A stretch of 11,083 nucleotides of DNA from Chryseobacterium gleum (GTDB lineage: Bacteria; Bacteroidota; Bacteroidia; Flavobacteriales_D; Sanyastnellaceae). The notes beneath the pieces are model-generated. The model saw only the letters and a list, made by a program, of their open reading frames with translations, had not been told where the DNA came from and did no database searches. Below, piece after piece: positions 1 through 6,798 of the stretch; the stretch's first letter is position 1, and the number at the start of each line of letters is the position of its first letter. The DNA lies in NCBI GenBank assembly GCA_945878835.1, contig CAMCUG010000030.1, positions 1 to 11,083 on the forward strand, given 5' to 3'. A program made the translations under genes and the position numbers.

Positions 1-228
1 TACTTAAACTTGTTTGCAACAAGCGATCGCGTAAATCAGATGAAAGAAGATCTTACCCGACTTCAAGCCATTTACAAAGATGTGATTGTAGTGAAGGGTG
101 AAACTTCTGTGGAAAAGGAAGGTGGTGTAACCACAATTGGCAGCACAGAAACTGTTACCATGAGCGATGCAACACTCGCTAAAATAGCAGCAGAAACCGT
201 TGTGATTCGTAACAAATACATTCAATAA
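1..228 (+). CDS. C-terminal fragment of an unrecognised protein (5' end cut off by the window edge)
   Basis: The frame is open from the first base and ends at TAA 226-228, so this is the last 75 codons of a longer gene. A TTG at 10 could be read as a start, but the open frame upstream of it argues for truncation. The visible protein begins YLNLFATSDRV and has a charged, probably helical stretch (about residues 11-30, with MKEDLTRLQ). A Gly/Thr-rich segment follows (VTTIGSTETVT), then an Ala-rich helix. There are no cysteines, no evident membrane segment and no motif that I recognise. The next gene starts only 17 bases downstream on the same strand, so the two are probably cotranscribed. No function can be assigned. 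Confidence 0.65.
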   Translation, partial: YLNLFATSDRVNQMKEDLTRLQAIYKDVIVVKGETSVEKEGGVTTIGSTETVTMSDATLAKIAAETVVIRNKYIQ

Positions 229-245
229 AAAATTCAGCAGATATC

Positions 246-671
246 ATGAAAGCATATAAAATTCTCCTGTTCTTATTGGTCTTTATTCCTTCATTCGCAT
301 CGGCGCAATGCAAGCCTTTCACTAAGAATAAAGTCCTTCCGAAATTGAATGGATACGTTCAAAACGACAGCTACAACTCAGCGCAAATGGCCCCTGGCGA
401 AGATGCTGAATTAATGGTAACCTTCTTCGGTGGCCGCGATTATCGCTTGTTAATTGTTGCTCACCCTATCCTTGGTGATGTTGAATTCACAGTTAGTGAC
501 ATCAACGGAAAACAGATCTACACCAACAAAGATGCACAAGACAAAGAGGCGTTTGAATTCAAAATGAAAAACACGCAACAGCTTGTCATTAAAATTAAAG
601 TTCCCGAGCAAAAAGAAGCGGTGGTTCAACACATCGGATGTATCAGTATTGTTTCTGGATTCAAACAATAA
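246..671 (+). CDS. Small secreted protein of unknown function (signal peptide, two cysteines)
   Basis: 141 residues. Residues 1-20 form a clear signal peptide: basic MKAYK, a hydrophobic core, and a likely signal peptidase I site after Ala20 (FASA/Q). Cys22 lies just after the cleavage site, but the preceding SAQ is not a lipobox, so a lipoprotein is unlikely. The mature part has one early cysteine (22) and one late cysteine (132), which could form a disulfide closing a compact, probably beta-rich domain. A central segment (about 49-70) carries PGEDAELMVTF and GGRDYRLLIVA, followed by alternating hydrophobic strands (DVEFTVSD, QQLVIKIKVP). From memory it resembles a family of small periplasmic proteins found in Bacteroidota, but I know no function for it. 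The start ATG 246 is fixed by the signal peptide. The gene follows the preceding one by 17 bases and ends 19 bases before a terminator hairpin. Confidence 0.85.
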   Translation: MKAYKILLFLLVFIPSFASAQCKPFTKNKVLPKLNGYVQNDSYNSAQMAPGEDAELMVTFFGGRDYRLLIVAHPILGDVEFTVSDINGKQIYTNKDAQDKEAFEFKMKNTQQLVIKIKVPEQKEAVVQHIGCISIVSGFKQ

Positions 672-690
672 GAAACGAATCAATCATTTA

Positions 691-714
691 AAAGCCGCAT
701 CTGCGGCTTTTTTT
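691..714 (+). terminator. Intrinsic terminator after the secreted-protein gene, possibly bidirectional
   Basis: AAAGCCGCA (691-699) is the exact reverse complement of TGCGGCTTT (702-710), and the T-run continues to 714. The hairpin lies between convergent genes: it begins 19 bases after the + strand stop and ends 5 bases before the last base of the - strand PAP2 gene. Read on the - strand, the stem is followed by a short T-stretch (TTTAAATG), so it may serve both transcripts, more weakly for the - strand. Confidence 0.85.
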
Positions 715-719
715 ATGAC

Positions 720-1370
720 TTAAAATGAAGGTGTGATAAGCAAAGAACTCTGTTTTTTCCTAGAATCCATTTTCTTCCAAAACCAATTATTGATGTAATA
801 GGAAGCAAATGCACTCGCTGTCCCTACAACCGCTCCGCTCAAGATATCTGTCGGGTAATGCACACCCAAATGCATGCGTGAGTATGCGATTCCACAGGCA
901 TACATGTAAGCAGGAACAACGACATACCAATTCGGCTTCACCAACACACAACTCGTTGCCCATTGAAATGCAGAACTCGTGTGTCCAGACGGAAATGATA
1001 AACTTCCAGCATGGGTCTTTTTGTAAATCAAATCACCATGTGAAACAAAGGGACGAGGCCTTGCGATTCCGTATTTCATTGCAACGGTCATGAAACCATT
1101 CAAAGCCAAGCCGCCTGCCATGCCCATAAACTGTCTTTTTAAAAATTCATCTTTTTTCAAAACGCCTACAGTACCTAACAACAATGGGGTTCCAACGGTG
1201 ACGTATGTAATGCTGTTCGTATATGCTTCCCAAAAGCGATCCGATTTTTCAGGTCCGCCATTGATCTTCGCTAAGAGATTCAAATCCCAAGCGGCTTGAC
1301 CATTCGACTTAAAACAAAAAAGCACCAAGAGCAATGCGAGCGCTTGGTGCTTCAAAGAATTTTTTATCAT
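720..1370 (-). CDS. PAP2-family (type 2 phosphatidic acid phosphatase) membrane phosphatase
   Basis: 216 residues from ATG 1370. All three motifs of the PAP2/acid-phosphatase superfamily are present: K99-x6-R106-P107 (KYGIARPRP), PSGH at 127-130, and S164-R165-x5-H171-x3-D175 (SRMHLGVHYPTD). His130 and His171/Asp175 are the expected catalytic residues. The N-terminus (about 2-25) is a signal peptide or membrane anchor ending SNGQ. Further hydrophobic segments near 53-71, 80-97, 147-163 and 177-191 suggest an integral membrane enzyme with its active site facing the periplasm. Members dephosphorylate lipid phosphates such as phosphatidate or undecaprenyl pyrophosphate; the exact substrate cannot be read from the sequence. 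The ATG shares one base with the sdhB stop (TGATG), suggesting translational coupling. A TTG at 1373 is an alternative start adding one residue. A terminator-like hairpin sits inside codons 7-20. Confidence 0.93.
   Translation of the reverse strand: MIKNSLKHQALALLLVLFCFKSNGQAAWDLNLLAKINGGPEKSDRFWEAYTNSITYVTVGTPLLLGTVGVLKKDEFLKRQFMGMAGGLALNGFMTVAMKYGIARPRPFVSHGDLIYKKTHAGSLSFPSGHTSSAFQWATSCVLVKPNWYVVVPAYMYACGIAYSRMHLGVHYPTDILSGAVVGTASAFASYYINNWFWKKMDSRKKQSSLLITPSF
1311..1352 (-). terminator. Terminator-like hairpin plus T-tract inside the PAP2 signal-peptide codons, just after sdhB
   Basis: Read on the - strand, AAGCACCAAG (1352-1343) pairs perfectly over 10 bp with CTTGGTGCTT (1329-1320), around a 13-base loop. 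TTTTGTTTT (1319-1311) follows directly. The stem starts 17 bases beyond the sdhB stop, normal spacing for an intrinsic terminator, yet it lies in codons 7-20 of the next gene. It may end or attenuate the sdh transcript, or it may be a chance result of Leu-rich signal-peptide codons. No expression data are available to decide. Confidence 0.5.
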
Positions 1371-2137
1371 CAATTTTCTGGTTTCACGCTAGCAGAAAGA
1401 TACTCTCTGTTCATGCGTGCGATGTTTTCAATGCTAATATTTTTAGGACATTGAACCTCGCAAGCACCAATGTTGCTGCAATTTCCAAATCCTTCTTCAT
1501 CCATTTGTTTCACCATATTCAATACACGCTCTTTGCGCTCCGGATGCCCTTGTGGCAATAACGCGAACTGAGAAACTTTCGCGCTAACGAATAACATCGC
1601 AGAGCTGTTCGGGCAAGTTGCTACGCAGGCACCGCAACCAATACACGTTGCAGCATCAAACGCTTTGTCTGCATCGTCCTTCAGAATTGGAATTGCATTC
1701 GCATCCATGGTTCTTCCTGAAGTATTCACAGAAACGAATCCTCCCGATTGAATAATACGATCGAACGCTGCGCGGTCTACCATCAAGTCTTTTACCACCG
1801 GAAAACCTTCAGCTCTCCACGGTTCAATGTAAATCGTATCTCCATCCTTGAACGAGCGCATGTGCAATTGACAGGTCGTAACACCACGGTTTGGACCGTG
1901 CGCTTCACCGTTGATGAACATGCTGCACATTCCACAAATACCTTCACGGCAATCGTGGTCAAACGCAATAGCATCTTCGCCCTTGCGAATAATTTGATCA
2001 TTCAACATGTCAATCATTTCTAAGAAAGACATATCCGGAGATACACCACCCAATTGGTAGTTCTCCATTTTCCCAGCAGCGATGCTGCTAGACTGACGCC
2101 AAACTTTTAGCGTTAGGTTCATGTTTCCGTTGCTCAT
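1370..2137 (-). CDS. sdhB: Succinate dehydrogenase/fumarate reductase iron-sulfur subunit
   Basis: 255 residues, normal for the family. The protein carries electrons from the flavin of SdhA to the quinone site at the membrane subunit through three clusters, and all the ligands are visible. The N-terminal plant-type ferredoxin domain binds [2Fe-2S] with C63, C68, C71 and C89 (CREGICGMC). The C-terminal domain has C165-IG-C168-GA-C171-VAT-C175-P and C220-SNIGA-C226-EVQ-C230-P. Together these seven cysteines fit a [4Fe-4S] plus a [3Fe-4S] cluster. The enzyme acts at the cytoplasmic face of the inner membrane. The gene starts one base after the sdhA stop and its TGA overlaps the ATG of the PAP2 gene by one base, so translation is probably coupled along the operon. 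Sequence alone does not separate succinate oxidation from fumarate reduction; an aerobic succinate dehydrogenase role is the likelier one. Confidence 0.98.
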   Translation of the reverse strand: MSNGNMNLTLKVWRQSSSIAAGKMENYQLGGVSPDMSFLEMIDMLNDQIIRKGEDAIAFDHDCREGICGMCSMFINGEAHGPNRGVTTCQLHMRSFKDGDTIYIEPWRAEGFPVVKDLMVDRAAFDRIIQSGGFVSVNTSGRTMDANAIPILKDDADKAFDAATCIGCGACVATCPNSSAMLFVSAKVSQFALLPQGHPERKERVLNMVKQMDEEGFGNCSNIGACEVQCPKNISIENIARMNREYLSASVKPEN

Positions 2138-2138
2138 C

Positions 2139-4139
2139 TTATTTGTATGATCGTTGTTGAACTTTAATATTTTCGTAAATCAAATCTTCCTTATTCAATT
2201 TAGGAGCCGAAGGATCACCTGTAAATTCCCAAGCAGAAACAAAGCTGAATGTTTCGTCTACACGCAAAGCTTCACCTTCTTCGGTTTGAAACTCTTCACG
2301 GAAGTGACCACCACATGATTCGTTGCGCGCCAATGCATCTAAACACATTAATTCACCCAATTCGATGAAGTCGGCAACGCGCGTTGCTTTTTCCAATTCT
2401 GTATTTACTCCGGTCATCCCTCCTGGAACTTTAACATTCTTGTAGAACTCTTCACGAATCTTTCGAATCTCTGAAATAGCGAATTCCAATCCGTCTTTGC
2501 TACGGGCCATTCCGCAATAGTCCCAAATAATCTTACCCAATTTCTTGTGGTAAGTATCTACCGTTTCAGTTCCCGTAGTTTTGAAGAATCCTTCCAATCT
2601 TTCTCTAACAGCATTCTCTGCTTCTACAAATTCTGGAGTTTTGGTTGAAATAGCACCAGTGCTAATTTCATCAGCCAAATAATTTCCTATTGTATATGGA
2701 AGTACGAAATATCCGTCTGCCAATCCTTGCATTAACGCCGATGCACCTAAACGGTTAGCACCATGGTCACTGAAGTTCGCTTCTCCACATGCATAGCAAC
2801 CCGTAACAGTTGTCATTAATTCATAATCTACCCAAAGACCACCCATTGTATAGTGAACAGCAGGATAAATCATCATAGGCGTCTTGTAAGGGTTCTCAGC
2901 AACAATTTGCTCGTACATCTGAAACAAGTTTCCGTACTTCCCTGCAACCACTTTCGTTCCTAGTTCACGAATTTGATCTTCAGTGGCGTTGTGAACTCCT
3001 TGCACCGTTGCAGCTGTTTTTCCATAACGCATAAATGCAGATGCGAAATCTAAATAAACAGCCTCTCCAGTTGCATTCACTCCAAAGCCCGCATCGCAAC
3101 GCTCCTTAGCGGCACGCGACGCAACGTCACGAGGAACCAAGTTTCCGAAAGCTGGGTAACGACGTTCCAAATAATAGTCGCGACGCTCTTCAGGAAGATC
3201 GGTTGGTTTTAATTTCTTAGCACGAATGGCTTCCGCGTCTTCCTTGTGAAGTGGAACCCAAATACGCCCGTCGTTACGCAACGACTCAGACATCAATGTC
3301 AATTTAGACTGATGGACTCCACTCACTGGAATACACGTGGGGTGAATCTGTGTGAAACAAGCATTCGCAAATGCAGCACCTCTGCGGTGCGCGCGCCATG
3401 CAGCCGTTACATTCGATCCCATTGCGTTTGTTGAAAGGAAGAATACATTTCCGTATCCACCCGTGCACAATGCAACTGCATGGCCACTGTGACTTTCTAT
3501 TTCACCCGTAATCATGTTACGTGCAATAATTCCTCTCGCCTTTCCATCTACAATTACCAAATCCATCATTTCATGGCGGTTATACAACTTCACACTTCCC
3601 TTACCAATCTGACGGCTCAACGCTGAATAAGCGCCCAACAAAAGTTGTTGTCCTGTTTGTCCTTTCGCATAAAACGTTCGTGAAACTTGTGTTCCTCCAA
3701 AAGAACGGTTGTCCAATAATCCGCCGTAATCGCGAGCAAATGGAACACCTTGCGCCACACATTGGTCAATGATACTCGTACTTACTTCAGCCAAACGGTG
3801 AACGTTTGCTTCACGAGAACGGTAGTCACCACCTTTAATGGTATCATAAAACAAACGATAAGTGCTATCACCATCGTTCATGTAATTCTTCGCTGCATTA
3901 ATACCCCCTTGTGCAGCAATCGAGTGCGCACGACGTGGGCTGTCTTGAAAACAAAAGGCCTTCACCTTGTAACCCATTTCCGCCAAAGAAGCAGCAGCAG
4001 AAGAACCAGCCAAACCGGTTCCAACAACAATCACTTCAATGTTTCTCTTGTTCGAAGGATTAACCAAACGAACTGAGTTTTTGTACTTGGTCCACTTTTG
4101 ATCAAGAGGCCCTTCTGGAATTTTACCGTCTAACTTCAT
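2139..4139 (-). CDS. sdhA: Succinate dehydrogenase/fumarate reductase flavoprotein subunit
   Basis: 666 residues, the long form expected for the group with a single cytochrome b subunit. It oxidises succinate to fumarate with covalently bound FAD. The dinucleotide-binding fold is at about 36-50 (VVGTGLAGSSAA). His72 in RRAHSIAAQGG is the expected 8-alpha-histidyl FAD attachment site. Substrate-site residues are visible as the HPT motif near 266, R337 (VPRDVASR), which aligns with the catalytic proton-transfer arginine, and His429 (AVHYTMGG). The FAD-binding GANRLGASAL lies near 460-469, with the Ala-Ser pair where many relatives have Asn-Ser. About 30 residues precede the FAD fold, more than in the E. 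coli enzyme. The C-terminal helical and capping region is complete. It lies 22 bases after sdhC and one base before sdhB. Confidence 0.98.
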   Translation of the reverse strand: MKLDGKIPEGPLDQKWTKYKNSVRLVNPSNKRNIEVIVVGTGLAGSSAAASLAEMGYKVKAFCFQDSPRRAHSIAAQGGINAAKNYMNDGDSTYRLFYDTIKGGDYRSREANVHRLAEVSTSIIDQCVAQGVPFARDYGGLLDNRSFGGTQVSRTFYAKGQTGQQLLLGAYSALSRQIGKGSVKLYNRHEMMDLVIVDGKARGIIARNMITGEIESHSGHAVALCTGGYGNVFFLSTNAMGSNVTAAWRAHRRGAAFANACFTQIHPTCIPVSGVHQSKLTLMSESLRNDGRIWVPLHKEDAEAIRAKKLKPTDLPEERRDYYLERRYPAFGNLVPRDVASRAAKERCDAGFGVNATGEAVYLDFASAFMRYGKTAATVQGVHNATEDQIRELGTKVVAGKYGNLFQMYEQIVAENPYKTPMMIYPAVHYTMGGLWVDYELMTTVTGCYACGEANFSDHGANRLGASALMQGLADGYFVLPYTIGNYLADEISTGAISTKTPEFVEAENAVRERLEGFFKTTGTETVDTYHKKLGKIIWDYCGMARSKDGLEFAISEIRKIREEFYKNVKVPGGMTGVNTELEKATRVADFIELGELMCLDALARNESCGGHFREEFQTEEGEALRVDETFSFVSAWEFTGDPSAPKLNKEDLIYENIKVQQRSYK

Positions 4140-4161
4140 TGGAAGTAATTTTTAATCCGAA

Positions 4162-4848
4162 TTATTTAACCCAACCGAGGTACATCGCAACTGGCATAGA
4201 TGCGAACAATACTGATATCACAACTGCATATACAGAACCTGCCAATTCAATAGTTGAAGCATATTTTCTGTGGTTCAACCCTAACGATTGAAAAGCACTT
4301 CTGAACCCATGAAACAGATGCCAGAATAAAGAGAAACATCCGAGTAAATAAATAACCACTGCCATTGGATTCTTGAACACCAACAACATCTCTGCAAATA
4401 AATTCTCGTGCATGACACCATCGATTTTCACGTGACTGGGCATAACAGTTAATCCTGTTACACGTGTCTTCAACCAAAAATCTTTAAGGTGAATAACCAA
4501 AAAAATAAGAATCAAGGTGCCCAATAAAGCCATGCTTCTTGAATACCAAGTGCTACTAGCTGAAGGTTTATTGTAAGCGTAATTAATCGGACGCGCCTTA
4601 CGGTTTTGGAAGTAAAGCATTAGCCCGTCTACGATATGTAAAATCAAACCCAAGAACAAACCAATTTCCATGGTTCGCACTATCAGATTAGTTCCCATAA
4701 AATGTCCCCACTTGTTGAAGGTTTCCCCCCCATCGTTGAAGAAAATCATAGCGTTAATTCCCGCGTGAACGACAAGGAATGAAATAAGGAACAAGCCTGT
4801 TAGGGCCATCCAGAATTTCTTAATGAGTGATGATGTAAAAAGACCCAT
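4162..4848 (-). CDS. sdhC: Succinate dehydrogenase cytochrome b558-family membrane subunit
   Basis: 228 residues from ATG 4848. This is the single-polypeptide, five-helix membrane anchor typical of di-haem succinate:menaquinone oxidoreductases, as in Bacillus subtilis and Wolinella. Hydrophobic helices lie near 13-34, 54-80, 105-125, 158-180 and 203-224. Histidines 28, 71, 120 and 177 each fall within a different one of the first four helices and are the likely axial ligands of two b haems; His180 is an additional candidate. The subunit passes electrons between quinone in the inner membrane and the SdhB clusters. An upstream in-frame GTG at 4890 would add 14 residues (IPIVFSHSKTKTN before the ATG), but it overlaps the predicted promoter, and the protein from 4848 starts like its relatives (MGLFTSSLIKKFW). 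It is the first gene of the sdhC-sdhA-sdhB operon, followed by sdhA after 22 bases. Confidence 0.95.
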   Translation of the reverse strand: MGLFTSSLIKKFWMALTGLFLISFLVVHAGINAMIFFNDGGETFNKWGHFMGTNLIVRTMEIGLFLGLILHIVDGLMLYFQNRKARPINYAYNKPSASSTWYSRSMALLGTLILIFLVIHLKDFWLKTRVTGLTVMPSHVKIDGVMHENLFAEMLLVFKNPMAVVIYLLGCFSLFWHLFHGFRSAFQSLGLNHRKYASTIELAGSVYAVVISVLFASMPVAMYLGWVK

Positions 4849-4869
4849 GTTGGTTTTTGTTTTGCTGTG

Positions 4870-4898
4870 CGAAAATACAATCGGAATCACTTATACAA
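4870..4898 (-). promoter_or_regulatory. Predicted promoter of the sdhCAB operon (Bacteroidota type)
   Basis: On the - strand, TTG (4898-4896), an 18-base spacer and TATTTTCG (4877-4870) match the Bacteroidota pattern TTG/TTTG-N17-23-TAnnTTTG with one mismatch in the -7 box. Transcription would begin about 20 bases before ATG 4848. The 16 bases 4867-4882 are identical to those in the rplM promoter. Confidence 0.65.
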
Positions 4899-4985
4899 CA
4901 GACAAATTATTTAGAATTTATTCAAATAGACCCACGAACGGCGTCAGCCCCAAAACACAGATCTACATTGAAATAAATTACATGC

Positions 4986-5015
4986 AAAAAGGGCTGTCTT
5001 CGGACAGCCCTTTTT
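4986..5015 (-). terminator. Strong intrinsic terminator of the rpsB-tsf transcript
   Basis: AAAAAGGGCTGTC (4986-4998) and GACAGCCCTTTTT (5003-5015) form a perfect 13-bp inverted repeat around a four-base loop, giving a GC-rich stem of 8 bp flanked by A/T tracts. On the - strand the T-run follows the stem directly. It starts 19 bases beyond the last base of tsf (5035). The structure is symmetrical and would also work on the + strand, but no + strand gene precedes it. Confidence 0.92.
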
Positions 5016-5034
5016 ATTTCTAATTCAATTTGAA

Positions 5035-5859
5035 TTATAATCCGAAACGTAAGAAACCAGAGATAGCTAAATCTTTATCTACTGACTTCACATATTGACC
5101 AACGCTTAATTTGCTGTCCTTAATGAATTCTTGATTCACTAAAGTAGTTTCTTTAAACCATTTGTTCAAACGGCCCATTGCAATTTTCTCAGCCATCTCA
5201 GCAGGTTTGCCTTCGTTGATAGCCAGTTCTTTTCCAATTTCGATTTCCTTTAATTTCAATTCTTCTGGAACTGAAGACTCATCCAATGCAACTGGAGCCA
5301 TAGCCGCTGTTTGCATAGCCACGTCTTTTGCTACATCGTTAGAAGTTTCTTTGTTGAAACCAACGATTGAAGCCAATTTATTTCCTGGGTGGTTGTAGCA
5401 ATAAACGAATCCAGCGTTGATTTGAGCTGCTTGAGACAAATCAATTTTTTCCCCGATTTTACCAATTTCCTCAGTGATTCTTTCTTCAATAGTTAAAGAA
5501 GTTCCAGGGTAAGTTAAAGCCTTCACTGCTTCCGGGCTGTTCGCTTTGTTCGCGATAGCAGCATCCAAAATAGCGGTCGCGAAACTTACGAAACCTTCGT
5601 TTTTCGCTACGAAATCCGTTTCGCAGTTCAAAACAATAATGTAACCACCAATGTTGTCTACGCTAGCTTTAGCTAAAACAACTCCTTCTGTTGCATCGCG
5701 ATCTCCGCGGCTTGCAGCCACTTTCTGACCTTTTTTACGAAGCAATTCAACTGCCAATTCGAAATCACCTTCCGCTTCGGTAAGTGCTTTCTTGCAATCC
5801 ATCATACCCGCACCTGTCATGGTGCGAAGCTTGTTTACATCTGTTGCTGTAATATTCAT
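5035..5859 (-). CDS. tsf: Translation elongation factor Ts
   Basis: 274 residues, normal length. EF-Ts is the cytoplasmic guanine-nucleotide exchange factor that recycles EF-Tu-GDP to EF-Tu-GTP. The N-terminal UBA-like domain (1 to about 50) has the family pattern VNKLRTMTGAGMMDCKKAL. The core domain carries the TDFV motif at 81-84 (NCETDFVAKNE), whose Asp-Phe pair inserts into EF-Tu and displaces magnesium. The second half, including HPGNKLASIVGF (about 156-168) and the C-terminal helical part, is intact. The start MNITATDVNKLR fits the family and sits in an A/T-rich context with no strong Shine-Dalgarno site. The gene follows rpsB after 27 bases, the common bacterial rpsB-tsf pairing, and ends at the terminator hairpin 4986-5015. 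Confidence 0.99.
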   Translation of the reverse strand: MNITATDVNKLRTMTGAGMMDCKKALTEAEGDFELAVELLRKKGQKVAASRGDRDATEGVVLAKASVDNIGGYIIVLNCETDFVAKNEGFVSFATAILDAAIANKANSPEAVKALTYPGTSLTIEERITEEIGKIGEKIDLSQAAQINAGFVYCYNHPGNKLASIVGFNKETSNDVAKDVAMQTAAMAPVALDESSVPEELKLKEIEIGKELAINEGKPAEMAEKIAMGRLNKWFKETTLVNQEFIKDSKLSVGQYVKSVDKDLAISGFLRFGL

Positions 5860-5886
5860 GATTCAAAAAATTAATTCATTAAAAAA

Positions 5887-6675
5887 TTAAGCCTTTGGCG
5901 TGCGCTTGCGCGTAGCTGGCTTTCTATCTTCTTTCTTTTCAGCTGTTGCTGGAATTTCTTCCCCTGTGTCCCCTGTATCCTTATCCGTTTTGCGCTCAGC
6001 CAATCCTTCAGCAATAGCTTCGATAGCTACATCTAAAATTTTGCTGATAGACTTTGTAGCGTCGTCATTCGCTGGAATAGCGAAATCGATTTTACGTGGA
6101 TCGCTATTGGTATCAACCATTGCGAATACTGGAATACCCAAACGCATAGCTTCAGCAACTGCGATATGTTCTTTCATTACATCAATAACGAATAATGCAG
6201 CAGGAACACGGTTCATGTCTGCAATAGAACCTAAATTCTTACGCATTTTGGTAACAGTACGAGTCATTTGAAGACGCTCTCTTTTGCTCATGGTAGCAGC
6301 AGTTCCGTCAGCTTCCATTTTCTCAATAGAAGTCATTTTACGAACCGCCTTACGAATGGTAACGAAGTTCGTTAACATTCCACCAGGCCAACGCTCTACA
6401 ACGAAAGGCATTCCGATAGCGCTTACTTTTTCAGCAACGATATCTTTAGCTTGTTTCTTGGTTGCAACGAAAAGGATTTTCTTTCCAGATTTTGCGATCT
6501 GACGCATTGCATTACAAGCTTCTTCAAGCTTAACAATTGTCTTGTTCAAATCAATGATGTGAATTCCTTTTTTCTCTCCGAAGATGTACGGAGCCATGTT
6601 AGGATTCCATTTGCGGCTAAGGTGTCCGAAGTGTACTCCGGCATCTAGCAATTCATCAAAAGTAACTTTTGCCAT
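5887..6675 (-). CDS. rpsB: 30S ribosomal protein S2
   Basis: 262 residues. S2 binds the back of the 30S subunit late in assembly and is needed for binding of S1-like factors. The family start is clear: LLDAGVHFGHLSRKWNP (10-25) and GIHIIDLNKT (37-46). The S2 signatures also include ERWPGGMLTNF (about 94-104), PVFAMVDTNSDP (about 181-192) and IPANDDA (about 198-204). The tail after about residue 225 is low-complexity and rich in Lys, Asp, Glu, Thr and Pro, ending RKRTPKA; such variable basic tails occur in S2 and are probably disordered. The start is ATG 6675, preceded by an A-rich stretch. There are 123 bases between the rpsI stop and this start, enough for a separate promoter or leader. It is followed by tsf. 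Confidence 0.99.
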   Translation of the reverse strand: MAKVTFDELLDAGVHFGHLSRKWNPNMAPYIFGEKKGIHIIDLNKTIVKLEEACNAMRQIAKSGKKILFVATKKQAKDIVAEKVSAIGMPFVVERWPGGMLTNFVTIRKAVRKMTSIEKMEADGTAATMSKRERLQMTRTVTKMRKNLGSIADMNRVPAALFVIDVMKEHIAVAEAMRLGIPVFAMVDTNSDPRKIDFAIPANDDATKSISKILDVAIEAIAEGLAERKTDKDTGDTGEEIPATAEKKEDRKPATRKRTPKA

Positions 6676-6798
6676 TTTTTATTTTATTCTTGTTTACGTT
6701 CTCTAAAAGTCAACCCCAAAGTAGCCATACCGAAATACGAGTCTTTGAAGTTTGGATGCTAAACAAGCTCGATAAGCTTTCCAGAAATTCTCTCGCAA
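6676..6798 (-). promoter_or_regulatory. rpsI-rpsB spacer, possible rpsB promoter and leader
   Basis: Two candidate -7 boxes are visible on the - strand: TACTTTGG (6723-6716), 40 bases before the rpsB start, and TATTTCGG (6737-6730). Neither has a convincing -33 element at 18-19 bases; the second has TTTA at 22. A short AAGCT/AGCTT hairpin (6765-6779) lacks a T-tract. The 123-base length suggests that rpsB-tsf has its own promoter or leader, perhaps for autoregulation by S2 as known in other bacteria, but the sequence does not prove it. Confidence 0.3.

Noticed and set aside
4..225. A 73-codon open frame on the - strand opposite the left-edge gene
   Set aside because: It is rich in Cys, His and Phe, as for reversed coding sequence, and lies wholly within the frame that is open on the + strand.
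3750..4076. A 108-codon open frame on the + strand opposite sdhA
   Set aside because: It is fully antisense to the conserved FAD-binding half of sdhA, with no supporting promoter or family resemblance.
4823..5023. A 66-codon open frame on the + strand crossing the sdhC promoter and the tsf terminator
   Set aside because: It runs through the start of sdhC and reads through the terminator hairpin; the product looks like translated non-coding DNA.
5021..5037. Small inverted repeat TAATTC/GAATTA next to the tsf stop
   Set aside because: It is A/T-rich, 6 bp long and adjacent to a much stronger terminator; it is not distinguishable from chance.
5900..6271. A 123-codon open frame on the + strand opposite rpsB
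   Set aside because: It is an antisense shadow of rpsB. Its hydrophobic Ala/Ser/Ile composition reflects the reverse of the S2 codons and is not a real membrane protein.
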